Shown here one piece after another: positions 32,677 through 43,800 of a stretch of DNA of 64,000 nucleotides (positions are counted from its first letter, which is position 1; each line of letters begins with the position of its first letter). The position numbers and the translations under genes were made by a program. The stretch lies in the NCBI GenBank assembly GCA_947561395.2, contig OX387189.1, forward strand, positions 21,824,329-21,888,328, read 5' to 3'. The DNA comes from Buxus sempervirens (Eukaryota; Streptophyta; Magnoliopsida; Buxales; Buxaceae). A model generated the notes under the pieces. It was not told the DNA's origin. It saw only the letters and a list, made by a program, of their open reading frames with translations, and did no database searches.

Positions 32677-35600
32677 ATGATCGTTTGTGTCGCCGTTGTT
32701 GGGCACCAGGTGCACATTTCGGTCCTTCACTTCCCTGATTTGCGATTTTCGTTCGCCTTCTGCTGGAATCTGATGACTTACATCTTTTCTGGCCATCAGA
32801 ACAATCCACTTTATCTTCAGAGTTTCACCGAGGCTGATGATGCCTTAAAGCTTCACCACATTGTACACTGCTCATTAGACGTCATAGACGAGAGAGGTTC
32901 TTTTATTTCCTTCATTCCTGTCTCCTTCTTCATGTTAAATACCATGGCATATTGGTTAAATTTAATCTGATACTTGTAGACTATCTAGATATCAGATCGA
33001 TCATATTGCCTAATATTCATCAATTATATATTTGATTTGGGGTAGTATCTAGGTTTTTGCTTCTGGTGAAATTTTCCTTCGATTTATGGTGTTACTATGT
33101 TAGATCAATTAATTTATCTAATTTAGTTTCTAATGTCATGTAGTGTTCTTAGTTTTTTATTCAATAAAGCAATTGCATCCTGGGTTCATTATAGATGCAT
33201 CAGTTTTTATATTGTCATATTGCAGATTACTTGCATTTGGAATAACGAGTTAGGATTAAGCTCTTGTATTCATCATATGTAAACTTGATAACGAGTTATG
33301 GATACTTCCTTCATCTCTTTGGAAGACACAGGGCCCCTTTAAAGACACGTTAAAATAAAAAGGAGAACGACAGCTATCCACATGTTGATAGCTTTTACAA
33401 GTGCATCTCATGCTACCTTTTCAATATCTATCCACATTTTGGAAGCTATTTGCAAGTGGCTCTCATGCTACCTTTTCAATAGCTATCCGCCTAAGGATAG
33501 CTATTTAGAATTGCCTGTATCTATTTCTCATTCTGTGAAACATTGTCAACAATATTTTTTCTTATGAATTATTGGTTCAAAATAGAGGAATGAATCACCT
33601 TCAATATTCTGTATCTCTCAATTCTTGTTGGTGCTTTGACATGATTCTTGTACAAAATTCACATCCTTGAGTACCTGGTCTTCATTCAATTTACCTTGAA
33701 AACCTATTGTTATTTTTCTTTGCAAGTGCACTGGTTTCAGTGATACTGGTAAAATTCCTTATATTTTAAAGGTTTCACCGATTCCTCATATGTTTTGTGT
33801 TCATTACCTAAAGTTAATACCACTCATCCAAGTCATACTGGTTCTGGCCTATACTTCAGAACTTGGTAGCTGGCATACATTTATGTTTAATATTAATTAG
33901 ACTCATTGATCTTCCATATTTATGTCCTCGATGATATCAGTATCCTTGTTTGCACCTGCCTAAGCATGCTTAAGACTGCTTTGTTTGTTACTCTTTTCTT
34001 GCATGAAGTCTACCAGATCAATTCTTTAGGCAATTTTTTTTTTTATATTTTTTCTTCACTTCACACAAACCAGCATATTAAATTCTCCAATAATTGTTTA
34101 CATGACAAGACACTGGTAGATTTTATTAGTATGAAACAGAAATGTTTGTATTCAACTTTAATTATTTGCCGCAATTGTGATTTACCGTCGCTTTCATAAA
34201 GTGATGACCCATAGATTAAGGGACATAACTTATCTTGAATTGTTTGCCTTAATCTAAGGTCCTGAATCCTTGACCCTGAAGGCCTTGATCCAACCTTTTC
34301 AATTTTACAAAGAGAAAAAAAAATGTAGGAATGCAGCTTTGTGATAAAATGGAGTGCATAAATTTCATTGAACTGTTGACATGCATCTTTGAGCTGGAAT
34401 TTTAGGTTTTAATAGATGCATTCTTCGGAATGGTGCATTGCAAAGTGGTTTTTCTGAAAAAAGGAAATGGAAAAAGATCAGGTTTAAGGTTTCTCTGAAG
34501 GAAAAAGGGGGAAAAAAAAAGGATCACGACCTTCATCTCAGAACCTTTATAATGATTCAATTTGATCATATCATTATGCAGTAGACTATAAGGTCTAAAT
34601 AATAGTTACATTAATGTGTTGAATTTTCTAGGTGAAATTTACTGCTACTCTTGTTTGTTTAGAAGCTCATATTTGCTGTTGTTTCAAATATTACATTGAA
34701 TTATTATTATTATGACTATTATTATTATTATTTTGATTATTGAATGTTAGGATATTCATATTTGAAGTTTAGCTTCGTACATATAAACTATTAAAAATCT
34801 TTTGATCTTCTATGGCCAGTGAACAATCCAAAGAAAAGTGGGCCAACTTTGAATGAGACATTTCTTGGCCTTCTTTATCCAACCGAGAATTATAAAGTGT
34901 AAGTTATCTGCATTTTCCAGGCATGATGGTCTGCCTATTGTGTATATCTATATACCCCTGATTTCTAGAAATTTGATTGCTACAACTATAGTGTCCTTTC
35001 TTTGATCTCTTATTCCAGTATCTTCATGCAGGTATGGGTATTTGACTAATACAAAGGTGAAATTCATATTGGTGACTACTGATTTAGATGTTAGAGATGC
35101 TGATGTCAGAAATGTAAGTATCAATCTGCAAATGATATCTTTCTTCTGCGAAGCTTCAACTCAACTGTCTGAAACCAATTCATATATTCATGTATGTTGA
35201 TCTTGGAAAGGTACTGCCTGCTATGTATTAGAAAGTAACCATATGCTTTCTTTTTGGTGGGTAAACATTGCTGTTTCTTTATTTGAGATGTGATTGGGAC
35301 ATGAAATGTAGTAGTAATATGATCAGAGGTAGCCCCATTCTGTCTTGTCTTTCGTGGGATTTTGATCCTTCAAGTATTTTTCCAAGCAAAACATGGTGTT
35401 TGATAATTGGATCAAGATTTTAAGATTTTGGTCGGGTTAGGATTTACACCTTGATATAGTTGGATCCTTAATAACACATACATATTGATGTTTGCTTAGT
35501 GCATATGTAATTAGTAGTAATTTTTGTGTATGGATGTAATGTGTTTGATTCTTCTTTTGGCTATCCAGCTCGACTTTATTTCTAGTGTACTCTTCCTTTT

Positions 35601-36262
35601 AATTTAACTAGCGGGGTGCACGTGCAATACTGCACATAGAGGGAGGGAACAGTTTTGGAACTGTCTAGATTTTAAATTAATAGGCAGAGTTTTGACTATT
35701 TTAACCCTATATTAATGAAGCCTTTACAATGAACGGTAAGGGCTCTTTGGGAAAGTTATGCATAGTTGTTGCCACGCTTCCCAAGGGGTCTATTCCCATG
35801 AAGAGGATGTTTTTAGTTGGTTAGCATATGCACACTACGTTTATATTAGAAATGTTACTGATACATGAATTATAGACTTTAAAGATCATAAGGCTAAACA
35901 ATCAAATTGTGGCTTCTCATACTTGGGATTTTCCTTTCCTGTTAAACAGCTTCCATTGACAGTACCAGTATGTAAATTTTGTGGTTACATAATCTATGAA
36001 TTGCTAGTTTGATGGTTGGAACATATTTGCTTTATTGTTTAATTACGTTGTGTTTTAGATTAGTTGTAAGACATGACTTCTGACTTGTTTTTTGTTTCCA
36101 ACATTGGTGAATATTGTGCAGTTCTTCAGGAGCTTCCATTCAGCTTATGTGGATGCTGTTTCGAACCCATTTCACGTACCGGGGAAAAAGATAACCTCCA
36201 GAACTTTTGCAGAAAGAGTCAAGACCATTGTGAAGTCCTTTGGGTTAAGTTCCAGTGTGTAA
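32677..36262 (+). CDS. TRAPPC2L: Trafficking protein particle complex subunit 2-like protein (TRAPPC2L), five exons
   Basis: Coding exons are 32677-32709, 32800-32896, 34820-34898, 35032-35113 and 36122-36262, all with GT-AG introns, giving 143 residues. The product starts MIVCVAVVGHQ, continues NNPLYLQSF, ALKLHHIVHCSLDVIDER, FLGLLYPTENYKVYGYLTNT and VKFILVTTD, and ends TIVKSFGLSSSV. This is the longin-like fold of the TRAPPC2/sedlin group, and length and sequence fit plant TRAPPC2L along the whole protein. TRAPP complexes tether vesicles and activate Rab GTPases in ER-Golgi and Golgi traffic, so the protein is cytosolic and peripheral on membranes. No stop or frameshift interrupts it, so it is probably functional. 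Intron 2 (1.9 kb) and intron 4 (1.0 kb) are long. It is the only intact host gene in the window. Confidence 0.95.
33368..33520. repeat. Hairpin-forming tandem duplication in TRAPPC2L intron 2
   Basis: Two units share CTCATGCTACCTTTTCAATA and are bounded by short inverted repeats (GCTATCC...TGATAGC, and AGCTATCC...GGATAGCT). It may be a small MITE-like relic; no target duplication was identified. Confidence 0.6.
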
Positions 36263-36308
36263 AGGAATTTTCAACATGTTTGAGATTTGATTCTCTAAAC
36301 TCATTTGA

Positions 36309-36349
36309 GGGGGGGGGGGGGGGGGGGGGTGGGGGGGGGTGGGGGGGGG
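36309..36349 (+). repeat. Long G-run in the TRAPPC2L 3' region
   Basis: G21-T-G9-T-G9 begins 47 bp after the TRAPPC2L stop. Such a run can form G-quadruplexes in DNA and RNA. Its exact length is prone to sequencing error. Confidence 0.9.
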
Positions 36350-36450
36350 AGACAGGATTTTCTAAAATTTTCTTCCGTGAAATTTGTCATTCTTCGGGGG
36401 GAGACAGGATTTTCTAAAATTTTCTTCCGTGAAATTTGTCATTCTTCCTG
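36349..36450. repeat. 52-bp tandem duplication after the G-run
   Basis: GAGACAGGATTTTCTAAAAT recurs 52 bp later with the same following sequence, nearly identical, and the second copy still carries six Gs before it. The copies arose recently together with the G-run. Confidence 0.9.
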
Positions 36451-36948
36451 AATTTTTTTTTTCCTGAAAGAAATTTTATAAATTGAAGTTGTACTCTTTT
36501 TCCCAAGGGGCTAATATTTCATTTCTTTGTTTGGCTAGCATTATCTGTGTTTAAAACTGATTATTGATTGTGAGTCACCTTCGAATTTGGTATCTTGATT
36601 ACAAGTCTGGTTAAGTCTTAGGCCCTCAGGAACTGCCATAGCTTCTGCTGCAATTGAATGTGTCCTAGAAAATCTGCAATGGCTTGCATTGAATTCGTGA
36701 AACCCAGAAAACCCTGGAGAATATAACTGGACATACGAGCATGGTATTGAAGTTAAATAACGTGCCACTTGTTAAGATCGGGTGTAGAAACAATCTGTTG
36801 CTCCATTCCATTCCCTGCTAACCTGCTGCAGTAAGCACTAGAGATTTGAAAAGGTCAAATTTTACACCATTTGAAGTAGACTGACGTGACTAAATTTTAA
36901 CAACTTTGAAAGTTACTGGTAGACGATTACAAGATTACAAGATGATTG
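36451..36948. other. No gene seen downstream of TRAPPC2L
   Basis: Presumed 3' UTR end and intergenic DNA; no repeat recognised. Confidence 0.4.
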
Positions 36949-37068
36949 GAAAGAAACTGAGTTGGTGGTAAGATAAATTTTGATATCATCGAAAAGAGAT
37001 CGAGTTGACTATAAATTTTGACACCACTAGAAAGAGATTGAGTTCGTTATAAATTTTGACACCGTCGG
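36949..37068. repeat. Three tandem copies of a ~40-bp unit
   Basis: Units begin GAAAGA and contain ATAAATTTTGACACC or a close variant, starting near 36949, 36991 and 37030. Confidence 0.75.
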
Positions 37069-37320
37069 AAAGTAGACTCCAAGATGATTCCAGCACCAGT
37101 AGCTTTGTGCAAATCGGAGTGCAAACAGTTGAGTTATGGCCAAATAGTTCCAATGGCATTTTTGTAAATGGAAGTTTTTTAATTTTCCAAGTGGCAAAAA
37201 TGTGTATTGAGCACATATGCCACATAGCAAAATAAAGTAAAAGCACATAAAGATACAGAGAAAAGTTGTGAAACGATAAAAATAATAAAGTAATAAAATA
37301 TGAAATCATTTAAATAAAAT
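37069..37320 (+). mobile_element. Diverged Tat-LTR-like fragment
   Basis: GATTCCAGC, AATCGGAGT, AGTTATGGC and a later GTGGCAAA appear in the same order as in the LTR at 47634-48000. There is no clear TG or CA end. Confidence 0.4.
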
Positions 37321-37643
37321 GTTATACCGTTAAGAGGTTGAGAACTCATTTAAATTGATTTGGAAAATTAATTTGCGATGTAAAGGAAACATATTGCTTT
37401 GTTGGGTTACAATGTCATTCATGTCGTGATTATTCATGTTTCTATTTGAGGTTAAATTTGGTACTTGCAAGAGATATGGTATTGAAATATGGTGTTGTAT
37501 ACGCTTACTTCCTACTACTGATTGGAGAACAGGTTGTTCATTTGCCTTTTATTCCATGGAATATTACCCAGGAAACAAATTCTTACTATATAAATACATA
37601 GATAGTCATATGTGTTTAGTTATTTCCATAGTTGTTGGACAAA

Positions 37644-37940
37644 CACTACAAAAAAAGTCTTTGTTATAGCGGCACTTCAAAAGTGCCCTTATCATATGAG
37701 AAAATGCCGCCATAACATATAACAGCATTTTGACAAAACACCATTTTAAGGGGTGTTGCATTATGTTATAGCGACAACTTATAACGACACTTTGGAATAT
37801 GCCGCTATAAAGGGACTTTTTGCGGCATTCAAAAATACCGTTATAATGCAAGTTATTACGACAGTTTTTTAAAGCGTTGTTATAAAGTTTGCCATCACAT
37901 AAAGGCTTTAGCGGTAGTCACCAACTACCGCTGAAAGTAT
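37644..37940 (+). mobile_element. CACTA (En/Spm-type) DNA transposon terminus
   Basis: It starts CACTACAAAAAAAG, the typical plant CACTA end. It is followed by many short subterminal repeats in both directions (TTATAGCGGCA, GCCGCTATAA, AACTACCGCT). The opposite terminus was not found to the right within reach and no transposase is seen, so this is one end of a deleted or interrupted element. Confidence 0.75.
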
Positions 37941-38289
37941 ATTAATTTAAAAAAATTAAATAAAACATGCCATGATTGGCATTGACCTAAAGGACTAGAT
38001 TTAACAACGTATGCCTCAGAAGGCGATTTAATGTATGCCTTGAGGCAACTTTGATGTACATCTAGAGGCAATTTGATGTATTCCTTGAGGCACTTTGATA
38101 TACGCCCGGAGGCAATCTAATTTTGAAAATTCCTTTTTTGCACCTTTTCAAAGCAATTCTAACCAAATGTGTTAGTACTAGTGATGCTTGATCTTGAAGT
38201 GAGTGCACTTTGATGTGCGAACGGTTTATGCATGTACAGATAGGTAAAAGCAAACGTTGCATGGCTCACCATCCTCAGATATTGTGTCA
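37941..38289. other. Unassigned, short GAGGCAA-type repeats
   Basis: Near 38010-38115 the words CCTTGAGGCA and TTTGATGTA recur about every 30 bp. This could be the internal part of the CACTA element. No gene is seen. Confidence 0.4.
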
Positions 38290-39410
38290 ATAGGAAACAC
38301 ACAAATGAATTAAAATATGTGTGTAGTCCTAAAAGGGTTGGTGTCAGCAGAGGCACGACCCCTAGACATAATTATGTAAGGGAACACATCCAAGTCCAAA
38401 TCAATCTTTTTCTTTCATCTATTTTGAAGAATCTATGATGTCTAATCAAAATGTACTTACAACTTGCCAACGAGGGCGAAATTTACTTGAAGTTTGAAAA
38501 ACTGGAAAAGAGTTCGATCCTAGGGTTATTGGGAACCCCAAGAAAGGATGCATCTGATTTCAAAGAGGGTAGGTTGAAAATTTCTAAATCTAGGGATCCT
38601 TTGCCCCTGTTCCTTTATCTGGCCTACTTTTACTTGCTTTTCTGTTTTGTCTGATTTGTTCGGCTTTCATCTGCTTGAAGACTAATCAGAACTTAGTGTG
38701 TTTCCTGTGAACTTTATGGGTCAAGATCTACGGCTCTCAGGACTCAATGCATGGATCTGGGGTGGTTCTCCTAATCAAAGTTAGATAGGCTTCCTAATTT
38801 AGGGTTGAGATAGCCCTAAGTCTAGGGTCCACTCAAATAATTGAGAAGGAGTCAGGGGTTGCTGCCCCTGATGGACTCTTGAGTTTTAAATTAATTTTAC
38901 TCCTCTTCAGTCATCATTCAATCACAAAAGAGTATGTACCAAAATGCTAGGTGAGACAAGGATACCCAGCCCGAGGCAAGTCTACAAGGGTTTGAGCCAA
39001 GTCCAAGACACTCGCGTACCACAGTAAGAAACTAGTGGCGCTATAGGAATCCAGATACCTGGGGGGATGTTTTGCCTTTGCTTTCCCTGGTAGAACCAGA
39101 GGCACACTATTCTAATATCATCAAAAGTTGTTTATAGTGTAAAGAAGTGTGGCTGCTAGAGAGGTTTAGGTCTATAGGATTTAGAAGATATGTATCACAT
39201 GTCATTCAAGTTGGATCCCCCACACGGGCTTCCTCACCCGTATCACCCTAGGCAGTTCATATCAAAGCATGTAAGACATCCACAGTGTGCACGAGTGCGC
39301 ATGTGTGCAAGTAGTTGAGTGTAGCGCACTAGATTGGGTGAGTTGAGTTGACTCGGCTTAACCAGGGTCTGACTGGGTTGGGAGCCCCAGTGGAGTTGCT
39401 AGGTTGTGTG
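38290..39410 (-). mobile_element. Tat element B: inverted 5' leader with primer binding site
   Basis: Read on the minus strand, CGTGCACACA is followed by TAGCAACTCCACTGGGG (about 39401-39385), a decayed tRNA-type primer site. The leader after it runs parallel to the leader of Tat element A (48003-49220), including the CCTGATGGACTCTTG, CAATGCATGGATCTGG and ACTTGGATGTG landmarks. Only non-coding leader remains. LTR B would lie to the right of 39405, but its outer end was not found. Confidence 0.7.
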
Positions 39411-40899
39411 CACGTCAGGAAGGACACGGCACATGTGGCGGTGTTGGGTTACCTCTTTCAAGAAAGGCCCGGCACACTCTCCGACGAAAGCGTGAAGGAT
39501 TGCATGTGTTCGGGATTTGGGATTGAATTTAAAGGATTAAGGGGATTATGAGACGCCACTACTTGATGGGGGTGCAGGCAGATACCTGGATGCTTAAAAA
39601 GTTGTCTATTAGGTGGTCTGCGCATCGAGATTATGAGAAAGTACCAGATTATGGTTTGGGGAAGTCCGTAGACACCCCGGTCCGCCCCTTCAAAAGATGG
39701 GTCCCACGGCTCATCCCTGGTTAATTTAAAACGAGTCAACTCAATTTTATTTCACCCATCCTAAGCGAGCATGCACACTTGTTCAAGTCTTGGTGGAACA
39801 ACACAAATGGTTTAGGTCCCATTTGATTTGTTTTTATTTTTTTAGTTCATGAGATCTCTGTTTGAAGTGTGGGCCCCGTTGGAAGGCTCGTAGAATGCCA
39901 AGCAAGGCTAAAGATAGCCTAAGTCCCACTTTTAGGATTGTTGGATGGGTAGCACCTTTTTTGGATTTAAATCTAGTTGGGTTTGGAAGTGATTTCATAG
40001 TGAAAAGAGGAACGAGAAAGCCACTAGACAAGATAAACATGTTTCACCATATACTCAGCACGGTGGGACTAGTTTCTCAGGTAACCATATTTCTAATACG
40101 GTGAAAAATCGTATAGGCAATATGTGCTTTGAGTTTCCTGCTGTTCTTCTCGTTTTCCTTATTAAATTTGTTCTTTCTATTTTTAGGAAGGCAGTGGGCT
40201 CGGGGAATTGCCCACAGAAGCGCCAAGGAGTCTGGAATCCATTTGGGAATGGATATGTGGTTGGAAAAGTGAACGGGCCCCTTTGGAAGGCCTGTTTGAA
40301 ATCAATATGAGCTTAATGCAAACCCAAGGTCCCAAAACTAGGTCTCTGGACACCCAGAGACCCTACTGGTTCAATGGCAATCTTCAGATTAATTTTTAGT
40401 CATAGACGGGATAAAAAATGAACTTTGCAGCTTTTCAAGGAAGAACCGTATACACAATACGATTCTTTAGCAAAACCATACTGAGCAACCCTTGGTGAGT
40501 CTGCAGACCCACAGTGGCTTCCAATGCTGATTTTAAGCCCTTTAAGCATGCTTTTATAGGTGGATAAGCTGAGTGACGTAGGGAGAAGGGCTCGGGGCTC
40601 CTTCTCCCTCTTTTGAGGTGGAATCTCGGGTATTTGAAGTGGAGAGGAAGTTCTTCCCTTTTGATTATGAAGCAAACTCAACCATTTTTAAGAAAAGAGG
40701 TTGAATGGGAGGCCTGAAAGGCCATTTGCTTAGGGTCCATCGGCTAAACCATTTCACATGCTCAAGCAAAGAGAAATCAACCACAAGCAAAAGAAATCAT
40801 GTCTAAAACATGGCTATGGACAATGTGTGTGCATGGAAAGCAAACAGAGATGTAAATCCTACACAGTAAACCATACTCCATGGTTCGATCACCACTTAT
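39411..40899. other. Degraded retroelement DNA, no gene
   Basis: At 39668 there is CGTAGACACCCCGG after a purine-rich stretch, resembling a polypurine tract plus the start of a Tat-type LTR on the + strand. The segment from about 40430 appears to continue at 46814 on the other side of the solo LTR. No ORF with recognisable domains. Confidence 0.4.
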
Positions 40900-43800
40900 A
40901 GTAGAATCCTGAATTTTAGGAAATAATAATATAATAAATAAATCCAGAAATTTATGAAGAAATTTAATGGGACATTATGGAATAAATAAATAAAGGGTAT
41001 TTTAGTCTTTTCCCAAGAACCAATTAGTAAATTAATTAAATAAATAATTATTAGAATTGAAATAATTAATTAGATTTAAGTTGAATTAAATTTGGATTTA
41101 AATAGCTTAATTTATAACTTAAAAGATGAGAAAAGGACCTAATTGTAATTATACTTAATTAGGGGCCTTAAATTTGAGGATAAGAGGAGTTTTGGGGTGT
41201 TTTAGTAATATTTTAAAATAGGGCAAATAATGAGTATGAAAATTAATTAAATTAGGAGTTTCTTTTATGGGGAATTTAAGAGATAAGATTCTAGAGAGGA
41301 GAGTTAAGATAGGATAGGCAAGTGGGCCAATTAGGACTTCTAGTTAGGTGAGTCTATAAAAGGAAGGCATTAGGGAAGATTTGGGATTTCTATTAATTCA
41401 AATGTGTGGAGAAAAGAGGCGCACATGACTGGAAAAATAGAGAAAGACTTTAGAGAGAAAGAAATGTTGCAGAAATTTCCAACCAGCAACAATCAAACAG
41501 CGATCTAGATACGATCCACCGTTGGATCGGTCTCAAATTTGGAGGTTTTGTTCGTGACTTGTGGTTCTTCAATTTGAACAGTGAAGATGGTTTTTAAAGA
41601 TCCCTAGTGTAACGCCCCGGATCCGAATAAATATCCCAAACCCGAGGTGTTAGTGAATGAAGGCAAAAGCATCTAAATCCCGAATAATTTAAAACTTTTC
41701 AATCCTTTTATTATCAGAGTTGTTATGCGGAAACAAATTCAATTATAATAAACTTAATATTTACAAGTAACTTTTAAATACATGACCGGTTCACATCTAC
41801 TGACTACCCTTTACAAAAATTTCCAAGCTTGTCGATCTCTCCAAGAATACCTGAAAAAAAAAATGGGGAAAACTGGGGTAAGAATAAATCTCAACAAATA
41901 GCAATGTGCATGAGGTAAAACAGTCCATAATTTTTACAAACTAAGTCATGAGGTGATACGATAAAACAAATCACGATAATATATCCAAAGCAATTATCAA
42001 ACCAAACATATGTGACCTGACAGGACTCATGAACTGAAATCATTTAATAAGATATTCCTGCCCCCATTGCGCCACCTCACGACTTACATGATAAATGGAG
42101 CTCGCAACTGTAGTCACTTCCATTTCCTCCGTCAACCATCAATGTGGATCACCCCCGAGATACACAGATGGGCTGGCATGTACAATCCAAGTCAATAACA
42201 ACAAACCCGCAACTACGGAATAAACAATCCAGGGGAATACCAATCCGATCAAAGATATATGGATCCTCGATGACACGGCTAATACCAGTGCATGTGCGAG
42301 TCACAAGTGAACTTCAAGCACGGCCAAATTATAGCTCAAATGTGTGAGTCACAAGTAACCTAAAACATGACCAATATAAAACTCGTGTAAGCCGATGTCT
42401 CATTGAAGCACGCGGTGGTAACCCAAATAACCAATGCCGAACTCGGCTAAGAAACCAATAATCTAATAAACCGTTGCTGATCAACAAACTCGGCTAAGAC
42501 CAGGTTGAGGTAACACGACAGTCTGGATTCCTGCGCTCGTCACAACTGCGACGGAATGCATACTGGGGAGTACCAAACAGGAAATAACTTATCAAACAAT
42601 TTCATTCCACTTCCTAGCTAAGCTATGGATCCATACTAAGCACTACTCGCTAGACAGAACACACAATCAAAAACATTTACTAACTTGATAGTACATGAAT
42701 CAATAACAAACCCCCATACGAGGAGGCACCAATGTGTCAAATAATGTATCCACAATCACCACAAAAATCTCGGTGGTAAACCAACAGATATTTAAAATAA
42801 CCAAAATCAAATCTTAAACAGAGTTCTCAGTCACTATAACAACATACAGATGGAAGCATGCACAATTTCTTAATGGAAGGCTTAGAATGGGTTTTGTCAA
42901 TGTGGGCATCCTTAAATCATCCTTCTTAAATCAAAAGGCAAGTTAATAATTCACTCCTTGAAGTTTTACTCAAATATGGTAGGTTAGACAAGGTTTTATC
43001 CCTAAATTTCCAATGAAATTAAACTAAGTTCACTCATTCCACCTAACTAGATTACTTTGGATCTAAATTGCATTCATTGTCCCAAATAATTATTCTTTTA
43101 TCCAAATTTAATTCTACCACTTCCTACATCTCAAGTTACCCTATTTACAGGTGTTACTACTTTAAAATTTCCAGAAAAATTATTAAAAATGAATTTGGGC
43201 ACAGATATCTAAAATCTGGAAATTCTATCAGAGGTCGCTCGAACAGTCGCTCGAACGGTCTATCAAGCAACTCCTATAGGTAAGGTTACTCTCTGGTTGC
43301 TCGCAATGTTGCTCGAACGGTGCTTTGGGTGACATGTTTCTGGGTTCTATTTAAAATACACAGGCAGGGTGCCCGTAGGTGCGCTCGAACGGTCTATCGA
43401 GCGTTCGGCCAAAAGTACAGTTTTTTGGGTTTTCCTGAATTTTTCCAAACTTTGTAAATTTTAATGGTTTTAATTTGTCTCTAAACTTATGAATTTCATT
43501 CTAAACTACATTTGAGACAATCCTAATCTAATCCCCTCGACTATAAATTTATCAAGCTTTTCTCTCTAAATTTAAACACCCTTGATCAATACTTTTCTAG
43601 GTTCTTGAGGTGTATATAAAGCAAAATCAAGATTGTAAATCACCCAATTCTTCAAACGGAAAATTAAATCAGATTAAACCACGAATAAGCATCTAAAATA
43701 CACGAAAATCATGCAGTTTCTCCGGTTTCAAAAGGGTTTGCTACTTGCCTCTTGGTATGAACTCAGTTCTGCATAAATTCCCTAACTGTGCACCCAATTT

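Noticed and set aside
39668..39690. Second Tat LTR start (CGTAGACACCCC)
   Set aside because: The initial T is lost, no matching end or partner was found, and its direction conflicts with the adjoining inverted leader; mentioned only in the region entry.
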